From Meandrina meandrites (Eukaryota > Cnidaria > Anthozoa > Scleractinia > Meandrinidae), in contig OY855908.1 in NCBI GenBank assembly GCA_963693305.1, positions 5,694,501 through 5,758,500 on the forward strand: a stretch of 64,000 bases of DNA, given 5' to 3'. Positions within the stretch are counted from its first letter, which is position 1. Each line of letters opens with the position of its first letter. Of the stretch, positions 11,959 through 23,600 are shown in pieces. The translations under genes and the position numbers were made by a program. A model generated the notes under the pieces. That model was not told the origin of the DNA and ran no database searches. It saw nothing but the letters and a program-made list of their open reading frames with translations.

Positions 11959-13250
11959 AGAAGTCCATAACTAGAAGTCTACATCTCTGGTAATAGGCTT
12001 TGAGATATGTCTTTCGCGTGTACCTCGCGCTCCTCGCGTGTAGGCTATTTTTAGAACAGCTTTGCCGCGAACAAGTAGCCAATCACATTGAAGTATTTTT
12101 TAATTCGCGCCTTTGATTGGTTGAACAAATTTTTGAAGAAAAGCAGAACTGCTGAACTGCAGAGGACGAGTGAACTCAAGCAAACGGCATTACGAAATTT
12201 CTGTTTGTTGGTCATCGTAATTTCCGTTTTGTGAGGATTAAATCGTCCGGACAAGAATCATCAGGCCATCTTTCATCGATGACGATAGCATCGAAGTTGT
12301 AAAAATTCGGAGCATCCAAATAAGCGGGAGGACCTCAGTGTTTTGGAGTCAGAATACGAAATGGCAGCGGGCAAGATAGACTAATTCCGAGTCAAATTCA
12401 AAATGCGAAGACACTAAAGATTAATGGTACTCTCAAGATGAAGACAGGCATTAAGAGAGCAAGTGCATTTTGGCACAGGTTCGTTGCTATTTTGAAAAAC
12501 AAAACCGTGATCCCTGAAGCCGTCAACATCGAGCGCGGAATGAACAGAATGAAGTTTGATTCATTTGAGAACAACATTCAGAGAAAACGACAAGTTTGGC
12601 GAGTTTCGCATGTTTTTGGAATTATAAGGACGGCATGAAAACAAAAGACTGACTAAGGTAAAGTACTTGTTTTAATATGAATAGAAATACGAGTTTAATT
12701 CATCGAACAACGATGATTTCATTCACATCCGTCAAAAGTTTAATTCAAGTTGTGCTTCTCGGACACTTCGCAGTGTGCAGCTATTGTGTTGTGTATGTTG
12801 TTCAGTATTTTAACACGAGGATATGCTGTACAAAATAAAGACACACTTAACTACTAAAAGTTTGGGGAACTTCTGTTCATAAATTCTCTCGTAAATTATA
12901 AAAAGTCGACCTGTTTGTTTTGTGAGTTTGTCTACGGAAACCCGGCGACGGGTTGCTTTTTCACTCGCCTTCAAATGCCACTGAACAGACGTTTGAAATC
13001 ACTATCTATGATACTACTTCTGTCGAAATGTGAGAATTAAAGAGAATGGCCTGTCAAGTGTTTTGATGTGATTTGATTTATTTCACCTGCCACTTTCCAA
13101 AATATTCGGCCGCAACTTAGAATTCCAATCGTGTCGAAATAGTGGGTTACGTCATTTTCTTGCGAGACATCAGTTTCTAAAAATAGCCTACACGCGAAAG
13201 ACATAGCACGCGCCCCAGAACCAGATGTAGACTTCTAGTTATGGACTTCT
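11959..13250. mobile_element. Mutator-like non-autonomous element, 1,292 bp
   Basis: Terminal inverted repeats begin AGAAGTCCATAACTAGAAGT and end with the complement (ACTTCTAGTTATGGACTTCT). They are flanked by GCTTATACC (11950-11958) and GCTTAAACC (13251-13259), a 9-bp direct repeat with one mismatch, as Mutator-type elements leave. The interior has only short ORFs (for example 12438-12638) and no transposase motif. Confidence 0.65.
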
Positions 13251-13310
13251 GCTTAAACCAGTAATGTAGGAAATTTATTTACTCCTCTACATTAAAATCT
13301 CTTTGGTATG

Positions 13311-13406
13311 GAGCGTTTTCATATAACGTCACGGCAGCCATATTGGTGTTCTAAAACAAAGAAAAGGCGACCAATATGGTCGCTGGTACCGTGAGTGAAA
13401 ACGCTC
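13311..13406. repeat. Foldback MITE
   Basis: GAGCGTTTTCA...ccatattggt on the left and accaatatgg...TGAAAACGCTC on the right form a hairpin of about 96 nt. No coding content. Confidence 0.55.
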
Positions 13407-14203
13407 TATTTAACAACGTGTACGATAAAACAAATAGTTAAGCACGCAAACATACCAACAAGGTTCAAAACTACATTGTAAGCTTATTAGATAACGAGCA
13501 TCACTTTCTTAACATTTAATCAGTGCTGCTTAAAGATGACTTAAACCGGCTCCCAATGAATTTGCTAAGTTTGTTTTGCCGCCGCCATTTTCTTTTTTTG
13601 TGGCGTGGGTTCATTTTGTTTAGCCGCGAGATGACTGTGTTTTGTCGTATTTTTTTTTTTTTGCCTTGAGCTGATGTTTTTTGTCTTGACTGTTTTGAAG
13701 TAAATCAAAACAAATTTCTTAGCCTTCATCAAGGTCTCTTAGAGGTTTATTAGTGTACAGTAAAAGTTATGAAAAGATTTTATACTAAAATTTGATGTGA
13801 GCGTCTAATATTGCGTGAGTGAGGAGCCCAATAAAGTGCAATTACATCAAGTTTAATGTTAGATCCAGTTACAGACCAGAAAACCCAGTTGGGTTGACTT
13901 TTGGTCTCTTTCGTCATGAAAACCATGAGAGGCTAAATGCCGTTTATATTGCTGTCATTTGATGTGCCTCGGAATATTTTTAATTTTTCCGGTGAGCAAA
14001 TTTCTTGTGCTGTAATTTAGTTATTCAGTTTAACCGTGGGTGATTAAAAATCTCTTGTACCTATATGGGCCACCGTATACACTTAGAAATACTGCGGCTT
14101 CTTCATTTGGAAACACTGTTAACCCAACCCGAAAATTAATGGGAGCTCCGTTTTTAAGTCTGCCTAAATCTATATATTATTAGATTTCTATCTTTCTTTC
14201 CAG

Positions 14204-14330
14204 ATTTCAGCACTCCATTCTAGCAAACAGTTGTTGTGCCAACAACAAGAGTGACATCAAGAGCACAGGAAATGTAGCTGGAAACTGAGGAGTTACTGAA
14301 AAAGCTTTCGTACGCGTCCTGTCAAAGAAA
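14204..14330 (+). other. Conserved block resembling a terminal exon, copy 1
   Basis: Preceded by a pyrimidine-rich acceptor (tttctttccag). It is strongly similar to 54598-54750 downstream of gene 2's companion ORF (shared 'cttgtgccaacaacaagagt', 'gagctggaaactgag'). The reading frame is uncertain: one frame ends in AGN-stop in both copies, another is open and heptad-like in gene 2 but has TAG codons here. It may be a 3' exon of the companion gene or of a third short gene. Confidence 0.35.
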
Positions 14331-14533
14331 GTCGGAAAAACGGAGCATAGAACACTGAAAATACTAAGCAGAACAACAAGGACAGCATGCATGACTACTT
14401 TCAAACAAAAGGAGAAACACGAAGAAAAATGACATTTTAAGTAGATTTAATATATTACCCACCCCCTCAAAGGAAGAGCAAAAATGCTAGACATTATTCA
14501 CTCCGATGGATGATAGCAGGATATAAATGAAGA

Positions 14534-14842
14534 CCAGGAGCCATAATGGGAGGAGACCGTAAGCGCGACATCCACGCACCCTATGATACGAGACAATTTT
14601 TATATTTTTAGAACAGGCAGACACGCGCGGATGCGTGGGTTCTCGCGTCGATGTTGCCGGAGTTGCGTGTATCATGTGAGTCGCGATTAAATCTGCCACA
14701 AAAGACTCTGTGTTAAAACTTGAGAACGAAAAATAAATCAGTCGTTCTGTTAACCATAAAATTATACATTAGGCTGTGCAGCTTCCGTATCGTGCTAAAT
14801 TCATCTCCTGGAGTTTTTGTCAGTTAAGCACAAGACTAATCT
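14534..14842 (+). repeat. Spacer repeat X, copy 1
   Basis: Begins 'gaccaggagccataatgg' and continues through 'gcgcggatgcgtgggttctcgcg' to 'gtgctaaattcatctcctgg'. A copy in the same orientation is at 59279-59616. A related 'gccataatgg' end, inverted, closes block Y at 16700, so the two may be parts of one transposon family. Confidence 0.55.
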
Positions 14843-16700
14843 AGAGAAGTTTTCTCAGTAAGGTAAAATTCACGATGACTCGTTTACATTTGGATTATAC
14901 TTAGGTTAAGATGGCCCGCGCTATTTTTGGGGAACGGAGGTTCTCTTTTCTAAATCAAGCTTTGGGCATGTAAACCAGCAATAGCAAATGTTCAAATTTT
15001 ATAAAGCTCTAAAGTAAAGGGCAAACAAGGCAAACGATCACGAGATATTAACGCTTTTGAAAAAATATATTTTTGAAAAAAACGCGAATATTCTCTAAAC
15101 GCGACGATAGATTTTTTCTTATCAAAGTCAACAAGTTCAAATTATCCAATTTTTAGTGTGAGCAAGTTTCAACGAATTCGGCTAAGTAGAAATTGCTGCA
15201 CAGTTGACTGTTGAACTTTCGCTTCAAAATATTATGCTCGTGTATAATTGGGAGCTACAACAACGTTCAAGCTATGCTAAGATCCCATAGATTATTTGAA
15301 AGCTTAATGCCAACTAAAACGTTGCTGAAAAGTATGGAAAGATCGGAAACTCCTAGCAAATAAAAGTTGTAAACAAATTAGGAGGAAGAGGTTTACGGTG
15401 CGTAAGTAAAAAAACTACGGATTTTTTTTCTTATATTTGTAAGTATGAGAAAATACAGCATATTTGCAAACGGCTTTGTCTACTTTCGTGAATCTAGTCT
15501 CGATGAAATGCGTCGAATTTTGCTTACCAAGATAGCTACTCTGCGTCTTCCATTTGAAAACCCTCGGGTAACAGTAAATTATTCAAACTTGCCGCATTCT
15601 CAAGATTATTTAGCACCTGTAATTGAACATGGCACGCCACATACCACATTCATTGCTAAATAAAATGCGTGAATACAAAGCTCAGCCGCAATTTTAACCG
15701 TGGCATGTTTATTTCCAGGTGCAAAATAATCTTGAGAACGCGGGTAGTGTGAACAATTTACTGTAACAAGAGCGTTTTCAAAGCGCTCCAAAATTGAAGA
15801 CGAAAGGTAGCTATCTTGGCGAGCCAAAGTCGAATCGGTTTCATCGAGACTAGACACACAAAACTAGATAAAGCCGTTTGCACATATGCTGCATTTTTTC
15901 ATACTTGAAAGTAAACGAAAAAACATCGGTAGACTTTTTTTTAATTCGAAAAAAAATCAATCCTCTTCTGCTTCATTTGTTTACAACTTTTGCTGGAAGT
16001 TTCCGATCTTTCCATACTTTTCAATAATGTTTTAGCTGCACTGAAAATTATAATACAGGATACTAAAAGAAATATTTTGGAGCAGCATTAGTTGGATAAG
16101 TGACTTAAATGAAAATATTTTCATTATGCAGTATATATGTAATTTTATATGACATGAAAGTCACATGTAACTTACAACCAAGCATCAAGGAAAGGCCGAA
16201 ATGGCGTTTACAATCGTATTTCGGCAAAAATATGGTTTCTGCTTTTTTTGCTGTCATTCTGTATTTTTTGGTTGCCCATATCGCTGCGCTGTGAAACGCT
16301 TCGTAAATTGTCTTGACCACTGTGTGATCCCTTGTACGACATATTTAACGAGTCTTCGCGACTGGATTTGTCCGAAAAAAATACTACTGCAGATATCCGA
16401 ATCACTTGAATCATCCTCACTTTCATGGCTACATTCAAAGAAGTGCTCAAGGAGACCTTGACGTAAATTAGGAATAGAAACTGATGAAAGAAAGCCAGTG
16501 TTTACTTCACTTGCAGAGGTTATTTTGGACGCCATTTTGTTTATATTTCTCCGCGCGACGTCCTCGCGAAAATCCTAGCGGCAGTACGCGCGCACGTCAC
16601 GCGGGATGATGCGATTTGTTCTAAAAATAGAAATTTTGTCCCATATCATAGGGACAAGGCCAGATCTCGCGCTTACGGTCTCCTCCCATTATGGCTCCTG
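14843..16700 (-). repeat. Spacer block Y, copy 1 (inverted relative to copy 2)
   Basis: About 1.85 kb, from 'gagaagttttctcagtaag' to 'ctcctcccattatggctcc'. The reverse complement of this block lies at 57279-59030 in the other spacer. On the minus strand it carries an ORF starting at 16535 (MASKITSASEVNTGFLSSVS). Near 16366-16380 this copy has a T-rich insert that breaks the frame seen at 57443. It also has an internal inverted duplication ('caagattatttagcacctg', 'cttgagaacgcg') around 15600-15750. Confidence 0.6.
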
Positions 16701-17794
16701 ATGAAGACACTTTAAAAGGTCATACCACAGGCCACCCAAGTTCACTATATGAAATATTCATGAAACGCACGCGAACGCGTACGTGGTTCTTGTCTTTGAG
16801 CGGCGTTGTGTTACAAAGATGCGATTTATAAGGGTTTGTCTCAAAAGAATTTTGTTTCAAAACAAATAAAATTTAATGTTCTGTGAATACAATCGAGTTA
16901 CCTTGTTTACCTGCGCCTCAGGTCGTTTTGAAGCGTTTCCGGCGACTTAGCGCTTGCTGGTGGTGTTCCACTCATACAAAACGCTTCAAATCGAATACTT
17001 TTTTCTTAGTGGAACGTTTAAGAAACGAACGTCTAAGATTCGTTTTTTTTTCTAGTGGAACTAAAACAATTCGTCTTTTTCTGAGAGAAAAGACGTCTGG
17101 CAGAATTCGGTGGTTTAATTGACAAATTTCAAAACAAACTCGGGCGTGCCAAGAACAACTCTCACTTCTCGAAGAGAACGCAGCGCGGTTTTTAAAAGAT
17201 GCTTGATGATCTGAAATTGTTTACTGGAACTGCCATTCGCCATTACTAAAATTTATCTAGCGCATGCCCGTCGTAAATAAATATTACAACCCGAGAATAA
17301 AAAGCATAAACACAGGTTAAACACACAAAGAACTCTTTAAGGTGGCTGAACACAGCTTTCCAATCTTTGGAGTACTTAACTTTTAGTTTGCTTTCACGTC
17401 GACACCCCTGCAGCTGACGAGCTCAGAATATGGCAGGTTACAGATAAGCTACTGAATTTGTTTGGGTTTCTATGGCGACCCAGCCAAATATAAACGGACC
17501 AAAATAACAGAAATTTCGCTCGATTTCAGAAAATTCAGTCATCAAAACAATATAGTACAGAACATAAGAAAAGAGAATCATCCCCAGAAAAGGCTACGGT
17601 AGTTAAAAGAAATATGGTTTTCCAACTTTTTTTTATTGGTTTTTCCATACTGTAATTGGCTTTAGTTCAGTATCAACAGAAAAACGTCGATTGAGCAATA
17701 GACAGGCCATTCTTATATTTTCCTGTCAGTATCAATCGCACATAACTGATTAACATCGTTTCTTTTCACAAACCGGGGCGTTTGCTACTATCAG
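16701..17794. other. Spacer without recognisable gene
   Basis: AT-rich sequence with short ORFs only (for example 16883-17122). No domain, splice pattern or repeat boundary could be supported by eye. Confidence 0.4.
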
Positions 17795-18557
17795 CAGGAC
17801 AACTCGGATCAATATTAATCGCATTAATATTAATCTTAATGATTATTATAATCCAGTAATAGATTATTATAATCCAGTAATAGATTATTATAATCTATTA
17901 CTGAGGTTTGAGCCGTGCCTTAATCTATTAGGATTAATATTAATTTTATGTAAGATAAATATTAATCTGATTAATATTAATATTAATCCTACTTAAATAT
18001 TAATATTAATCCTGATGTATATTAACCCTAGATGGGATTGCTATTAATCTTACGTAGTACTTATATTATTCCTATCTAGGATTAATCGTTGTCCAAAGCT
18101 TCCGAAGATTGGCATTATTTAAAGACCAAAGGAGTGCGCGGATTCGCTGGCCCAGAGGTGCTTGCTTCTATTCATTTACTTCTAGGGTCAACATCGTGGT
18201 ATCTACCAGCTCTAGCATATGCAAGTGATCGTCATGTGACTGATGTGGTCAGTGTTATGTCCTGTCAGTCCTGTGTTATGTCTGCAGTGTGCCCGTCATT
18301 AGAGCTGTATATCAGTATCTCCGAACATTCACGGGAATTTTATCTCGATTATAATAGCGATTAATATTAATCCGGATTATATTATTAATAATAATCTAAT
18401 CCTTCCAATTTTTTGCCGTGCTTTAATGGTGTTAATCTATTACTGGATTATAATAATCTATTACTGGATTATAATAATCTATTAACGGATGATAATAAGC
18501 CTATTATAATCTATTATTATTATAATCCACGGATTAATATTAATCCGAGTTGTCCTG
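17795..18557. mobile_element. 763-bp palindromic MITE with TSD
   Basis: Terminal inverted repeats CAGGACAACTCGGAT and ATCCGAGTTGTCCTG are flanked by TATCAG on both sides (17789-17794 and 18558-18563), a 6-bp target duplication. The subterminal 200-250 nt on each side consist of palindromic TTAATATTAA / TAATAATCTATTACTGG subrepeats. A 270-nt unique core of higher complexity lies at about 18085-18360. No transposase. Confidence 0.75.
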
Positions 18558-18635
18558 TATCAGAATGCCTTAGTCCAGCATCAAGCAGAAGTACTTCCTT
18601 TAAATGAGCCCTCGCTTCACGTAATAGATCAATAA

Positions 18636-18906
18636 CGAGTGCGAGTGTTTCATCGGGGATTCCAAACATATAAAAATATGAAGCGCAGTGGAATATTTTA
18701 GACGAAATCATTCAAGGTGTTTGGATAGCCGATGAAACACTGTCTCGTGTGTTTGAAATATCTTCTCATTCGAAACAAAAACTAAGGAGTAAATGGAGAA
18801 ATAAAATCATGAAAATCTATGCTGATTAAGACCGGATTTTCAAACTTCCATCATTGTTTTGATTTTCTTTGTTTAAACTTGATAAATTATTAAATAATGA
18901 ATTAAG
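18636..18906 (-). mobile_element. MITE family A, copy 2
   Basis: Reverse-complement relative of the elements at 6144 and 26045. It shares 'gtttggatagccgatgaaacactgtctcg' and the tail 'ctaaggagtaaatggagaaa...ctgattaag'. It lies in the spacer upstream of gene 2. Confidence 0.5.
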
Positions 18907-19739
18907 CATGTTTCTGCTTTACATTTGAAAATAAAAACTAGCAGTGTAAATAAGGAGCAACGTTTCACTGCCCGCATGACAGCATTTTCAAGTTCAATGT
19001 CAATGTCAACTGCGATGGCTATTTATGAATATAATTTTTTTAAATTATTTTGAATGTAATTAGAGGTACAATAATTAGGAAAGCATTGTTCTATGTGAAA
19101 AGTTAAGCATGGATAGAGTCAGATTGAGCGTTTAAATCTGGTTTGAGTTTTCATATAAAAAACATCTCATAAATGAAGCAGTCTAGTTTACTTTGAAATT
19201 TCTTCAAGATCGAAAAGTGCTTCAGATCAAGGGTGTTTTATTTTATAATCATATTCATAAATAGCCATCGAACTTGACATTGACACTGAACTTGAAAACG
19301 TTGTTCCTTATTTATATCGCTAGTTTTTATTTTAAAATTATTAATGAGTTTGAGAAAGAACAAACAAAACTCATGCAGATTTTTAATTGCTTTTAATCCT
19401 CAGTACGGTAGTCTATTTCATCCTTTGCAGTCTGTGAATAAAATCATTTGCGGCAAAATTGAGAGACAGATTGTCTCAGTTCAAGAGGCCAAGGTCGTTT
19501 TAATTCAGCAGCCTTTACTTCACAGCACGCAGTGACCGATAACGGTGCAAATATTTTATTCTACCATTGTGAGAGAAAGAGATCAAACTACTATTAGCAC
19601 AAAAATGAACATTTCACAACATGGCGCATGCAAGTTCATTATCGCAACCCATCAGCGGCCCATCACGTTGAAAGCTTGCAATATAGATCTACTCAGCAAT
19701 AACAGTACTTTTTGAAAGCTCTAATTTCATTCGTTCACG

Positions 19740-20010
19740 TTTATCTGCACTCTTTTGTTCTTGCAGATGGGGCTTGGGTCATTGTCTGTGTCGTTTATTG
19801 TTCATTGGTTCGTTTGGCCAATTATGAAGAACTTTACAACTAATGACGGTCGCCCACAGTAAACAGCTGGAGCCGTTTGAACTTCTGAAATTGAACTTGA
19901 AACAATTTCAGCTTTGTCAGATTCAAGAAAAGCGCGGACTGTAGAAATCTTTGGAGGTAATTTTTAAAAGCAGTAGCTTTCGATCTTTTTTTTTGAATAT
20001 TTGATAGTAC
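19740..20010 (+). promoter_or_regulatory. Conserved region upstream of gene 2
   Basis: Aligns with 59860-60060, at a similar distance upstream of gene 3. Shared stretches include 'gtcattgt.tgtgt.gttt', 'ttggccaattatg' and 'agtaaacagctgga'. CCAAT is present within 'ggccaattatg' (CCAAT-box-like). It lies 550-800 nt before the start codon, with a probable 5'-UTR intron between (acceptor 'tttatacag' at 20479-20487). It is probably a promoter plus first non-coding exon. No TATA box could be assigned. Confidence 0.4.
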
Positions 20011-20544
20011 CAGTAAGGCGGATCCTGTCATTTACTAGAGCCAAAATTGTTGAATGAATAAGAATCATTTCGTTGAATTGAACGTCATTTATACAAAATA
20101 CAAATTCTCTTCTTAGATTTTGATTCTAAGATTCGAAAGCGAAACTTGTCACACGAAAAGAGATTTCTAGCCTCGCCTGAACTCTGCTTCGGAGGTACAG
20201 AAAAATGCGTTTTGAACGTACTAGATACACTAGATAAGGGAGGCCTCCTCTATCCACATTTTTGTTAAACATTCTTTTTAAGTATGGGTGAAAAAAATAT
20301 AGTTAGAAAACAAAGAAACATCTGCCTCATCCTACAATTTTGCAGTTCACGGCAAAGATGCCTGAACTTAACGGCAAAGTTAATTTTTAACAGCGAAAAT
20401 GTAACGATGAGCTTATTCTGTTGCCGAGGCATATTTTTCAGGCTTTTCAACTCCACTTATTTTCCTTCATAACTCGTTTCTTTATACAGAAATGGTTTCA
20501 ATTTATTTCCATAATACTGGTGAAATGATATCGATTGTATGATC

Positions 20545-20635
20545 ATGGACAGCAAACTATTTTGCACGGTGAAAATTATTTCTTTACTATCCGCTCTAAT
20601 GTGGCATGTGGATGAAGCCCAAGCTCAGTTGCCAG
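20545..20635 (+). CDS. Gene 2 signal-peptide exon
   Basis: [18 protein letters not shown] followed by MWHVDEAQA: a short basic start, a hydrophobic core and a plausible cleavage after AQA. An in-frame ATG lies two codons upstream (20539), but gene 3 conserves only the second, with 'gtgatcATGGAC'. The donor is CAG|gtgaga, phase 1. Confidence 0.8.
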
Positions 20636-23600
20636 GTGAGAACACTTAACTTTTACACGGCATTAAAACAGCAAAACGAGATTTGAACGCGAGTCTCTCT
20701 GAATACTAGTCAGGTGTTAAGACAGATCTCACATGAGACAGGCAATCAATAAAAATCGGATTTGATTAATATCGATTGTACTGTTTTATACTGTGTTCAC
20801 CGTAGACCAAAACATGACTAGCCTGATCAGGAATGAAACATGTTTCACTTTGAGAAATGTTCACATCAGACGGTACGTTGCGCGAGTCATGATCGAAACA
20901 TGTTTATTCTGAGCACGATTGAAACAACCTCACGAGGAAGTTTCGATCTTGGTCAGACGAAATATGTTAAAAATCGCGGAAAGGCAACGGAGAGGACGCG
21001 AGAGCCCAAAAGATCCAAAATTGGGCCTACTATGAGACCAAATGTTTACTTGAAATATGGGCCGATGTAGCGGCAATTATTGGGGATAAATCGAAAGCGG
21101 AAAATTTGGGAGAACATCGCCACAAACCTTTACCATTACAACGGCTACAAGCGCAATGGAAAACCAAAATTTACAAACAATATAAATTAATTATTCCTGT
21201 ACCCTGAGATAGCGCATATACTGTCTGCTCGGTTAACGCTGAAAAGCCCTTCTCCTTCGAAGGGGCTTGAAAATTAACACTAAACCAAATAATGAATGGA
21301 AATGTTATAGTAATTTTGGTTAAAGTGTACAAGATTTATGCGTGTACCGTAAAACCGCATAAATTACACAGTCAAGCATGAAACGCGTTTGAAACTGACA
21401 TCTGATGAACATCGCATCAACAAACATGCTTAGCATTGACACACGTTTTTTTTAAATATGTTTTTTAAACATGTTTCGGGCTTAATGTGAACACAGCTTA
21501 TTAGCCGTCGATGACACACTGATTTTATCGATAGCGCAATGTCTTCTCATAAATATGAAATGGTTTTGTATTACTCTTGTTAAGTGATCGGCTTAAGAAA
21601 ACTCGTGTCACTTTCTGATTCAATCAGAAGAAAAACACCAAAATCAATTGCGACTCGGGAGGTTGGGCAACCACTTGTACGACTTAAAATAAAGTTAGGT
21701 TATCTTATTACTTTAGTTTTGGCTTTGGTCTTATGATTTTACGACGCGCACTCGAAAACTGCTCAATAAGCTAATTAGAATGTCATTGTCGTTTAATATA
21801 GTTGCACCCAAAGTAAAGTTATCAGCATCAGTTCTCCGAGTGTTACCCGGCTACAAACTGTCGTGTTCAGCGACTGGAACTCGTCCTATATACACAGCAA
21901 TAATAAGGAACTCAACAATACTAGTTAATACAGCATACATTGCGGCGATAAGACTACATGAGGAGGGCAACTACACTTGTGTGGCCACCAACAAGTATGG
22001 AAGTGATGTAGGAGAAGTCTCTGTCATTTTCACAGGTAAGAAAAAAACCCTTTTTTGATGGTTTACAGAGAAAACGTTTGGACATTTTACGAGAAAAGTG
22101 CAAGCGATCATAATCGTAAAAGCTCCATTAATTCACTGATTTATCATCGGAAAAAAGAAACACTGCGAGAATAACATTAAACGAGGAAGGGAACAACACT
22201 TGTGTGGCCACCAGCAAGTTTGCGACTGATGTGGAGTAGAAATACTCCTAATCGCTTCATGCTACAGAAACCGCAACAAGCTCCGTCCCGAGGGGCCACT
22301 AGTGGCTCGAATTCAGAATTAACAGAGCTCAATATCTGATCAATTGAGCATTAGCTGAATCCGACTAGACTAGTAGTTTAGTTTCAACGTTTTTTTAAAC
22401 TTATAGTGTTGTGCCTGTGCTTGCTTGATGCACTTTTCTTGTCGACGTTTAGATTGTGAACTTAACTGTTTCTACGAAGACCTGTATTGGTATTGGGACA
22501 ATACTCTATCTTGCCGGAATGTAACATCACCTGGAGGCGTTGAAAAATGCGCATCAGCGAACACTGAAATAATGTAAGCGAAAAAAAAAACCACCTTATT
22601 TGACAGACCGTGTCTTGTCTTAAATAACTGGATCTGGTGGACGTGTTGGGAGGCAGGGGGGAGAGGGGAAGCTGATTTAAAAGAAACTGTTGATGACGAC
22701 TTCTTACTGGGCTAGCATAACGCGATAAGTTCAAATTACAGTTGTGCTAAGCGAAGCGTACCCCCTCCCCCCCCCCCCCCCCCAGAGTACATTAATGAAT
22801 TGATTTTTCGAAATTTGAATCCGCTAGCAATTTCAAGAATGCATTTATCTTATTATTAATGGAAGCGCCGATCAATGTTCAAATCAGAATTTGGTTTCTG
22901 ATCACAGCCGCCCGATTTGAATTAAAGAGAAGGCTAGAAGTTGAATCATCAAAAAAAAAAAAAAAAGAGAGATAGAGAGAGACATGCTCTAATTAATTGG
23001 GTTTCAAACGTTGCATGACACGACTGTCAGTGTGGAACGACTGTGATAATAACAAAAATGTGCTCAAAACAATTAAAATTTATCGGGCTGTTATAAATTT
23101 ATCTCGACTTCACACCAATGTTCATCATAGTAAAGAATAACAATTGTGAAATAGTCTATCTCTTGGGATGTTGCCAGAGCAACTACCATTTAAGCAAAAT
23201 TTGGAACTTTTTTATTTCTAATTCATTCGTCGTTGTCGCAGTCTTGAAGGCCATCTTTTTATAATTCTTTAATTTTCTGTCATGTAAAATAACCAAAATT
23301 AATCAGAATGATTAATTTTGATTGATCGATTGATTGATTGACCCGACATGACGGACGCAAGATAAGGAAGGAAGGAAGGAAGGAAGGAAGGAAGGAAGGA
23401 AGGGGTTCTACGATGAGAAAAATGAGATCGTTACGGCTAATGAAAGTGTTCTCACTTGTACGTTGGGTCCAAGGGCTAAGAAAAAGTACAAACTTAATTA
23501 AGAGTGTAATTTGCCACCCAAAATAGTCATAGCTTATATGAAAAATGCACTGCTCAGGTCATATCTTTTGACATCGAAGGAAATGAACACTGTTTCTAGA

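Noticed and set aside
16105..16461. Overlapping short ORFs on both strands of block Y, copy 1
   Set aside because: They are fragments of the frame-broken relative of the ORF at 57443 and its antisense.
18089..18364. 91-codon ORF in the core of the 763-bp MITE
   Set aside because: No domain, and it runs into the palindromic arm. Too weak to call a transposase.
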